The notes below the pieces were generated by a model. The model was not told the origin of the DNA and searched no databases. It was given only the letters and a program-made list of their open reading frames with translations. Shown piece after piece: positions 4,940 through 10,090 of a stretch of DNA of 10,090 nucleotides. The position numbers and the translations under genes are program-made. How positions within the stretch are numbered: position 1 is the stretch's first letter; every line of letters begins with the position of its first letter. The stretch comes from Myxococcales bacterium (GTDB lineage: Bacteria; Myxococcota; Polyangia; Fen-1088): positions 8,011 to 18,100 of the forward strand of contig PMBY01000325.1 in NCBI GenBank assembly GCA_003153875.1, given 5' to 3'.

Positions 4940-6274
4940 ATGTTTCGCTCGACACTTTTCCTGTCGTTCTTGTGTTCCGTACTGGGCGCTTCGGCCTGCA
5001 GCGATTCCAAGCCATGGTGGGAGTCCTCGCGTCGCAAGCCCCCTTCGCAGCGGAGCGCGCTGAAGGTCACGCCTCCGGTGGCGTCTCCGCCCGCCTCCCA
5101 GACCCCCGCCCTAGTTCTGCACCGGCGTTGGGAGATCACGGTCCAGGCCGGTCCGCGCGACCGCGAGGCCGTCACCGTCAGTGCCCTTCTGCCGGGAACG
5201 CCTACGGTCAAGTCCGTGCTGGTGCGAGCGCCCAACGGCGCCACCCTGTCATCACAGATGCAGGAGGACGGGCAGGTGGTCTTCAGGATCAACCCCATGA
5301 AGGCGGGTTCGCAGGCAATCTTTCTGGCAGAAGAAGGCGAGTTCGCAGCCGCGTCCGGCAAAGGCGGTGTACTGGTCGTGCAGGATCCTGACGGCGTCAA
5401 GCTGACCATCGACGGCAAGCCCGTTCTCACCTATGAGACCCGGCGCCAGGCCGAGGGCAAGGACACCCCACCCGAGTACAGACGCAATGGCTATCTTCAT
5501 CCTCTCTATTCGCCGGCGGGTGTGGTGGTCACGGATGACTATCCCCCGGACAAACCCTCTCAACACGGGATCTGGTCGGGCTGGCAGAAGGTGGAATCGG
5601 GAGGCAGCCATCCGGATTTCTGGGACGCCGGCCTCAAGAAAGGTCGTGCGGCCATGGAATCGGTCGCGCCGCTGTGGGGGGGAGCGCTTCGGGGCGGGTT
5701 CGGCTCGCATCAGATTTTCGCCGACATGGACGGCCGGAAGGGCGCCATCGTCTTGCGCGAAGGCTGGTCGGTGGCCGCGTCCCGCGAGGCAAGCCGGGCG
5801 CCCTATTTCGCGGTGGACCTGGAGTCAACCCAGGCCGTCCTGAACGGTCAGACTACTCTGGGCGAGAATTCCTTTGGCGGGATCACCATGCGCGGCAACC
5901 GCGATTGGCAGGGCGCAGGTCAGTCGATCTTTCTGACGTCGCAAGACCAATCGCGCGGTAAGGCCCAGGGCGCGGTGGCGCATTGGTGCTATCTGGGCGG
6001 CAAGAGCGGCGGCAAGCTGGCCGGAGTGGCCATCCTGTCCCACCCGCAGAATTCCGCAAAGTCCGAGGCGGTGTTCATCGATCCAGAAGCTCCCGTCATG
6101 GGTTTTGCCCCCACCAAGAACGGATCGATCACGGTGCGCCCTGGGAAGCCGCTCAAGTTGAAGTACCGGTTTGTCGTGCTCGACGGCAAGCCGGACAAGA
6201 AACTGCTGGACCGTCTGTGGGACGATTTCGCGAATCCGCCGACGGTCGAGGCGCGCTTGCTGGCGAGCAAGTAG
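4940..6274 (+). CDS. DUF6807 (PmoA-like) domain lipoprotein
   Basis: A 444-aa exported protein. The N-terminus MFRSTLFLSFLCSVLGASAC is a short signal peptide ending in a lipobox-like ASAC, with C20 the likely lipidated cysteine, although position -3 is Ala rather than the preferred Leu. Residues 21-55 are a Ser/Pro/Lys-rich linker, and 60-145 form a beta-rich segment. The DUF6807 domain (formerly PmoA, Pfam PF14100) runs from about 145 to 440. Its hallmarks are IDGKPVLTYE (157-166), YLHPLYSPAG (185-194) and TDDYPPDKPSQHGIW (198-212); it ends with a RFVVLDGKPDK segment. The function is unknown despite the old methane-oxygenase name; the fold is thought to be a galactose-mutarotase-like beta-sandwich, suggesting carbohydrate binding. 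The gene starts 51 nt after the nucleotidyltransferase stop, with no strong Shine-Dalgarno. It probably works in the periplasm or outer membrane. Confidence 0.85.
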   Translation: MFRSTLFLSFLCSVLGASACSDSKPWWESSRRKPPSQRSALKVTPPVASPPASQTPALVLHRRWEITVQAGPRDREAVTVSALLPGTPTVKSVLVRAPNGATLSSQMQEDGQVVFRINPMKAGSQAIFLAEEGEFAAASGKGGVLVVQDPDGVKLTIDGKPVLTYETRRQAEGKDTPPEYRRNGYLHPLYSPAGVVVTDDYPPDKPSQHGIWSGWQKVESGGSHPDFWDAGLKKGRAAMESVAPLWGGALRGGFGSHQIFADMDGRKGAIVLREGWSVAASREASRAPYFAVDLESTQAVLNGQTTLGENSFGGITMRGNRDWQGAGQSIFLTSQDQSRGKAQGAVAHWCYLGGKSGGKLAGVAILSHPQNSAKSEAVFIDPEAPVMGFAPTKNGSITVRPGKPLKLKYRFVVLDGKPDKKLLDRLWDDFANPPTVEARLLASK

Positions 6275-6320
6275 TCCACGTACCGCAGGCCAGGATCGTC
6301 GTGTATCCTAATCCTGCCGC

Positions 6321-9300
6321 ATGTCATCCGGACCTCCCCCGAAGCCGCCCCAGGGAGGCGGCCGAGCTGGATCAGGTGTGCCGACGTCGGGCGCACCACC
6401 TGCCCGGACGCCTGCACCAGGCCCACGAGTCGGTTCGCCGGGAACCGTTCCTTCTTCGCCCGCGGCCGCAGCGGGAAGACCCCTGCAGACCGGGGGCGTC
6501 GCCCGGTCGGTGCCGACACCGGCCCCGCGGTCCAGTCCAGCGGCGTCGGCTGCGGTGCGTGCCCTTGCTGCCGCATTGAAGTTGCCTACTGCGGGCGACG
6601 CCGCGGGATCAAGGGGCCGCGCCAGCTCGGCCTCAACCGCAACGCCACCCGCATCGGGCGCCAGCGCAGGGCCGCCCCCGTCCGCATCCCGCAAACCTCC
6701 CACTTCTGGAGGAGATCCCAGCCCTCGTGCCGGCGGCATCATTCCCCCGTCGTCGGCAGTGCGGCGGCCGTTAGGCGGTGAACCGGCGCGAGACGCGCCT
6801 GTGGTGGGGTCCCGCTCACTTGTGCAGCCGGGCTTGGCTGGCCAGGTGAAACGACCCGGGGCCGCCCCTCTTGCCACTCCGGCAGTCCCGGCAAGACCTG
6901 TGCAGCCCGCGGCTCCTCGCCCTGGCCTCGCGACTCCGTCTCCGGGCACGATGAAGAAACCTCCGTCGCCTGTGGAAAGGCCAAGCGGAGAACTCGCAAG
7001 CGCAGCGCCCGCGCGCGCGTCGGAGCCGCCGGCAGCGGCCGCCTGTGCTCCCGCGGCCCTTCCTGATTCGCTACGGCCCCCCCCACCGATCCGACCGCGG
7101 GCTGGCCTTGCCCTGGTAGCGGGTGTGATAGCGGGCGCGTTGCTATTGGCCGGTGGCGCGTTTTTGCTGGTCTACCGATCCGTTGAATCCTGGCGGCAGG
7201 AAGCCATCGGGACGGACCCGGGCAGCCGCGTCCGGGGACGCAAATCGGGGTCCAACACGCTCGGGATCGAGTACCACGCAGACGGGAACGCCCTGCGCGA
7301 CAGCCTCCTGGTCGGTGATCGCATTGTCGCCCTGGGTAGCGCGGGAAATCTGTTGGCCTTCGATCACGCCAGCTTCAGCCTGCTGGGCGAGCGGCACGCG
7401 CAACGGAGCTTCCTTTGCATCGGCCCCGGCGACGAGAAGGGCATTTATGCGGCCCTGTCCAACGGCGCGATCGTCCGGGTCAACCCGGCCGACCTGTCGG
7501 TGACTGAGGTGGGTGAGGTTGCCGGGCGACCGGAATGGATCGGCCGCCGAAAAGCTGGCGTGCTGGTGGCCATCAGCAATCCCAGTCGCACTTCCTACGG
7601 GTCAAGCGCGGGCCGCGGATTCGCATACAAGCTCAAGGATCTGGGTAGCGGGCGCGAATACCCCCTCGACGCACCCACGAAATTCTTGCTCGACAGCAAG
7701 GATCGCCTGTGGGTGGGCAGCGATGACGACGACCATGGGTCCAAGCTGCAGGTCATCGATCTCGCGGCGGGCACCATCAAGGAGGTCCTGGCCAAGGGCG
7801 GATGGGACGGGCTACAGGGCATCAGCGAACTGGGCGACGGGCAGATCTGGGCCTTTGGCGGCAGTACCCGGCCCGCGGGCCCGGCCAGTTTCATCGTCCG
7901 GGTCGATGCCAGCGGGAAAGCTGTCACGCTCTGGTCCGCGGGCGCTGACCGGGCGAAGATTCCGTCGGGGGCGCCTGACACGCCCATCGCGCAGATCCTG
8001 CCCGCTCCGGGCCGCGCCGGTGCCATCGTGGTGTCATCCCAGGACGTGGTGGAGGTCGATGCCAAGGTCAGAGCATGGAAGCCGATGGGGTCGGTGGGCT
8101 TCAAGGTCCAACACGGCGCGCGTGCCGACCTGCGCGCGGTGGGCCGGGCCCATCTCGACGGCGAGCGGGTCATCCTGACCCTGGCGAGCGGCGGTTTCAT
8201 GGACATCACCGCCGACCGCTCGCATCGCCACCTGCTCGACGGACAGGATTCCGTCTCGCTCCCCACCGAGATCGAGCGCATGGGCGATGGCTTGGCTTTT
8301 TACGGAGCGGGCGGCCCCCTGCTGTATTCGCGCGGGGGCTGGCGTGCGGTGCCCGAGACCGTAGCGCCGCCGCGCGATCTGATGGGCGTGGCACGGAACC
8401 CAGGCGAGGAGCGCCTGTGGGCCGCCCTGGTCAGCATCCCGCTCGACGACAAAACCAATGTCATCGTGGCCAAGGCCGGGTCGCGCCGCTACCACAACGG
8501 CCACATGCACGGGCTGAAGGACACCTTTGTCACCGGGCAGTGGAAGGACGGCAGCTTCAAGGTGATGAGTCAGGAGGACATCGCGCTTGAGCCCGACGAC
8601 ACCTTCGCCACGCCTGACAAGCAGCTGTGGAATGTGGACAACCAGGGGCTATGGAATTTCTCGGCCGGCAAGTGGCGCATGGTGATGAGCCTGCCATCTT
8701 CCAGTCACGGCGCTTTGGCAGACGCGGGGAGCGCGTTCGACTGGCAAGCGGGCCAGCGAGTTCTGTCGGTCAAGTCAGCGGTGGGTGAGCCGCTGCGCTT
8801 CGTGGCGGGCGTTGGCCCTCCCTGGATCGGTTTGCCGTTCGGTGCATTTGCGTGGACCATGGCCCGTCTCGATCTCAACGAGGCAGGCGGCATTCCGCTC
8901 ATCGACGATGTGCCGGTCACCATCAATGGCGTGCGCGTGCAGATTCGCGATGCGCTGGCCTGGAGCAAGGGCCGGCTGCTGCTCGCCACCAACCAAGGGC
9001 TGTGCCTGTACGAACTGCGCTGGGGCAACTGCAAGGCGCTTGCACCCAGCGGGCTGGACGACGAGGTGGGCGTCATCATGCGGGATCGATCGAAGCGCGT
9101 GTGGTTGGCGGGGCGTGGGCTGTGGCTACTGGAAAGCGAAAGCGTGGCGCGGCCGCTTCACCCGGAGGTGCCGGCCTTGGCGGAAGCCGACGTGGTGTCC
9201 ATGGCCGAGGCGCCCGACGGTCGGCTGGCCCTCGGGCTGGTGGGCCGCGGGGTGGTGCTCCTCGACGTGCCGTCCAAGTGGTCGCAGCGAGCGCCCAAGA

Positions 9301-9689
9301 CGCCGGCGCAACTTGAATCCTGGGAAGCGCCCCGAGCGTTCGAAGGTCGCTTTTCGGATCAAGCGGTTGCGATCCGGACCTGCCGGTCGCCCGCCGAGCG
9401 CGGGGAAGCTGACAGTCAGGAACGGGCCGTTGCTGGGCTGAGGACGCAACTGGCAGGCGCCGTGCTGGAAGCGAACCCACGCGTGCACCTGGGCGAGGAA
9501 AGTGCGCTTGACCGGCGCCCCGACATCGGGATCTACGGGACCGACGCTGACAGCCTGGAAGCGCCGGTGCTGGCGATGCTACGCAAGAGCCCGCTGTGGC
9601 CCGAGCTGGGTGTCGCCAAACGCTATGGCCCGCCCGGCAGCCGCACGGTCGAGGTGAAGCCGTGCGAAGCGGGTGGCAACAAGAAGTAG
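6321..9689 (+). CDS. Large membrane-anchored protein: disordered Pro/Ala N-terminus plus propeller-like domain
   Basis: A 1122-aa protein of unknown function. Residues 1-260 are low-complexity, rich in Pro, Ala, Gly, Ser and Arg, and certainly disordered. A single transmembrane helix lies at about 263-285 (LALVAGVIAGALLLAGGAFL). The rest, about 290-1010, is beta-rich and contains propeller-like blades: LWVGSDDDD, QIWAFGG, LWNVDNQGLWNFSAGKW, GRLLLATNQGLCLYEL (about 884-899) and KRVWLAGRGLWLL (about 926-938). Several resemble two-component-regulator propeller (Reg_prop) repeats. The C-terminal 110 residues form a separate Glu/Arg-rich segment with two cysteines (in RTCRSPAERGE and VKPCEAG) that could form a disulfide. 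The likely topology is a basic N-terminus in the cytoplasm and the propeller outside. No kinase, GGDEF or protease domain is visible, so it may be a sensor or scaffold without its own output domain. The ATG at 6321 lacks a Shine-Dalgarno; TATCCT at 6304-6309 could be a -10 element. Confidence 0.75.
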   Translation: MSSGPPPKPPQGGGRAGSGVPTSGAPPARTPAPGPRVGSPGTVPSSPAAAAGRPLQTGGVARSVPTPAPRSSPAASAAVRALAAALKLPTAGDAAGSRGRASSASTATPPASGASAGPPPSASRKPPTSGGDPSPRAGGIIPPSSAVRRPLGGEPARDAPVVGSRSLVQPGLAGQVKRPGAAPLATPAVPARPVQPAAPRPGLATPSPGTMKKPPSPVERPSGELASAAPARASEPPAAAACAPAALPDSLRPPPPIRPRAGLALVAGVIAGALLLAGGAFLLVYRSVESWRQEAIGTDPGSRVRGRKSGSNTLGIEYHADGNALRDSLLVGDRIVALGSAGNLLAFDHASFSLLGERHAQRSFLCIGPGDEKGIYAALSNGAIVRVNPADLSVTEVGEVAGRPEWIGRRKAGVLVAISNPSRTSYGSSAGRGFAYKLKDLGSGREYPLDAPTKFLLDSKDRLWVGSDDDDHGSKLQVIDLAAGTIKEVLAKGGWDGLQGISELGDGQIWAFGGSTRPAGPASFIVRVDASGKAVTLWSAGADRAKIPSGAPDTPIAQILPAPGRAGAIVVSSQDVVEVDAKVRAWKPMGSVGFKVQHGARADLRAVGRAHLDGERVILTLASGGFMDITADRSHRHLLDGQDSVSLPTEIERMGDGLAFYGAGGPLLYSRGGWRAVPETVAPPRDLMGVARNPGEERLWAALVSIPLDDKTNVIVAKAGSRRYHNGHMHGLKDTFVTGQWKDGSFKVMSQEDIALEPDDTFATPDKQLWNVDNQGLWNFSAGKWRMVMSLPSSSHGALADAGSAFDWQAGQRVLSVKSAVGEPLRFVAGVGPPWIGLPFGAFAWTMARLDLNEAGGIPLIDDVPVTINGVRVQIRDALAWSKGRLLLATNQGLCLYELRWGNCKALAPSGLDDEVGVIMRDRSKRVWLAGRGLWLLESESVARPLHPEVPALAEADVVSMAEAPDGRLALGLVGRGVVLLDVPSKWSQRAPKTPAQLESWEAPRAFEGRFSDQAVAIRTCRSPAERGEADSQERAVAGLRTQLAGAVLEANPRVHLGEESALDRRPDIGIYGTDADSLEAPVLAMLRKSPLWPELGVAKRYGPPGSRTVEVKPCEAGGNKK

Positions 9690-9724
9690 AGCCCGGCGGC
9701 GCGTTCAGTCAAAATGAATGACTA

Positions 9725-9745
9725 TCTCCTTCAAATCGAAGGAGA
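9725..9745 (+). terminator. Perfect 8-bp hairpin after the propeller gene
   Basis: TCTCCTTC (9725-9732) and GAAGGAGA (9738-9745) are exact reverse complements around a 5-nt AAATC loop, 35 bases after the propeller stop codon. It is well placed for a terminator, but no T-run follows, so intrinsic termination is doubtful. The right arm is a Shine-Dalgarno-like sequence, but no start codon lies at a suitable distance. An operator or mRNA 3' end structure is also possible. A smaller GC-rich hairpin at 9784-9795 is followed by GTTTT. Confidence 0.4.
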
Positions 9746-9858
9746 CGCGAGCGGCCCGACGAACTGCCATCTTGCTATCGCCTGGCGGAGCCGCCGTTTT
9801 CGGGGGTTTCGTGGTATACGGGCTCGACGCGGGTTCGTGACCAGGCGTGGCCTAAGCC

Positions 9859-9888
9859 TTGCACCGCCCGAAGGGTCTTCCATTTATT
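9859..9888 (+). promoter_or_regulatory. Possible promoter for the radical SAM gene
   Basis: TTGCAC at 9859-9864 and TTTATT at 9883-9888, spaced by 18 nt, match the sigma70 pattern partially (3 of 6 and 4 of 6). The -10 lies in an AT-rich patch unusual for this window, and the predicted start near 9895 gives a leader of about 15 nt. A TGG-TATACG extended -10-like element at 9812-9820 is the alternative. Confidence 0.3.
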
Positions 9889-9909
9889 GTCTGTGGATCG
9901 GGGCAGGCC

Positions 9910-10090
9910 ATGCAGTTGCTGTTGATCAATCCATCAAATCCGCTCGTGAGCATCGTCAACCTCGGCGAGAGCCGCTGGAACCAGTATCGGGTTTGGCAGC
10001 CGCTCAGCCTCATGGCGCTGGCCGGCCTGACTCCCCCGGATTGGGAGATCACCATCGTGGACGAGAACCTGGGTGTGCCGGACTACTCGG
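9910..10090 (+). CDS. Cobalamin-binding radical SAM protein, N-terminus only
   Basis: ATG at 9910 opens a frame that runs off the window after 60 codons. The start MQLLLINPSNPLVS, then RYRVW-like QYRVWQPLSLMALAGLTPP and ITIVDENLGVPDY, is the typical N-terminal half of a B12-binding Rossmann domain. It matches the KxLLINPP.....P.gL..LA..tP..w.v.ivDe pattern of class B radical SAM proteins (the BchE/hopanoid-methylase type). The iron-sulfur CxxxCxxC motif would lie downstream, beyond the edge. Such enzymes methylate or rearrange lipids, antibiotics or cofactors in the cytoplasm or at the membrane; the product here cannot be named. The only upstream ribosome-site candidate is the weak GGGGCAGG. 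The gene has its own 220-bp upstream region and is probably not in an operon with the propeller gene. Confidence 0.8.
   Translation, partial: MQLLLINPSNPLVSIVNLGESRWNQYRVWQPLSLMALAGLTPPDWEITIVDENLGVPDYS

Noticed and set aside
6308..6949. Minus-strand 213-codon Gly/Ala/Pro-rich frame
   Set aside because: It mirrors the low-complexity, very GC-rich tail of the propeller gene. Long antisense frames are expected in such DNA.
7595..8281. Minus-strand 228-codon frame inside the propeller gene
   Set aside because: Ser/Arg/Pro-rich antisense shadow with no motif; the + strand frame is continuous and propeller-like.
9784..9800. GC hairpin GGCG-GAGC-CGCC followed by GTTTT as a rho-independent terminator
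   Set aside because: The stem has only four pairs and the T-run is short, so it is too weak to call on its own.
9714..10090. Open frame from ATG 9714 to the window end
   Set aside because: It begins MNDYLLQIEGD but soon becomes Arg/Pro-rich and runs out of frame over the radical SAM gene, with no ribosome site. It is probably chance, although the first 20 codons cover the hairpin.
1..10090. tRNA, rRNA, CRISPR array, insertion sequence or integrase
   Set aside because: Reading both strands showed no repeat-spacer pattern, no transposase or integrase motifs and no recognisable structural RNA core.

Overview
The window is GC-rich bacterial DNA, densely packed with genes. Almost all of them lie on the + strand; the exception is a small gene at the left edge. 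No rRNA, tRNA, CRISPR array, transposase or integrase was recognised. The gene mix (PilZ protein, B12-binding radical SAM protein, a Pro/Ala-rich membrane-anchored propeller protein, a DUF6036-type nucleotidyltransferase with a small partner, a DUF6807 lipoprotein) suggests Myxococcota or a related deltaproteobacterial lineage. That assignment is an inference from protein style, not from a marker gene.

Layout. 22-276 (-): small conserved-looking hypothetical protein. 277-424: divergent intergenic region with a possible promoter. 425-3962: a co-directional block that is probably one operon. It holds a LsrG/ABM-type small monooxygenase-like protein, an iron-containing alcohol dehydrogenase overlapping it by 4 nt (GTGA), a PilZ protein and an APC-superfamily amino acid permease. 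3963-4260: about 300 bp without a convincing gene, possibly holding decayed coding sequence, and ending in a perfect 9-bp inverted repeat plus an extended -10 element. 4261-4888: a two-gene module of a small 77-aa protein overlapping, out of frame, a DUF6036-like nucleotidyltransferase; it resembles a toxin-antitoxin or other accessory pair. 4940-6274: a lipoprotein with a DUF6807 (PmoA-like) domain. 6321-9689: a 1122-aa protein with a disordered Pro/Ala-rich N-terminus, one transmembrane helix and a propeller-like C-terminal region. 9690-9909: intergenic, with a perfect 8-bp hairpin and a possible promoter. 9910-end: the N-terminus of a cobalamin-binding radical SAM protein, cut by the window edge.

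How the genes may work together. The ABM protein and the dehydrogenase are translationally coupled and probably act on one small carbonyl or quinol-type substrate. The PilZ protein and permease downstream may share their transcript, which would place c-di-GMP sensing or a PilZ-derived function beside a metabolic and uptake unit. The nucleotidyltransferase module looks like a separately regulated insert: it has its own operator-like repeat and promoter-like element and follows the only sizeable non-coding stretch. The DUF6807 lipoprotein and the propeller protein are both predicted envelope proteins of unknown function.

The most interesting spots are the nucleotidyltransferase module with its inverted repeat, the large propeller protein, and the PilZ protein whose second motif is altered.
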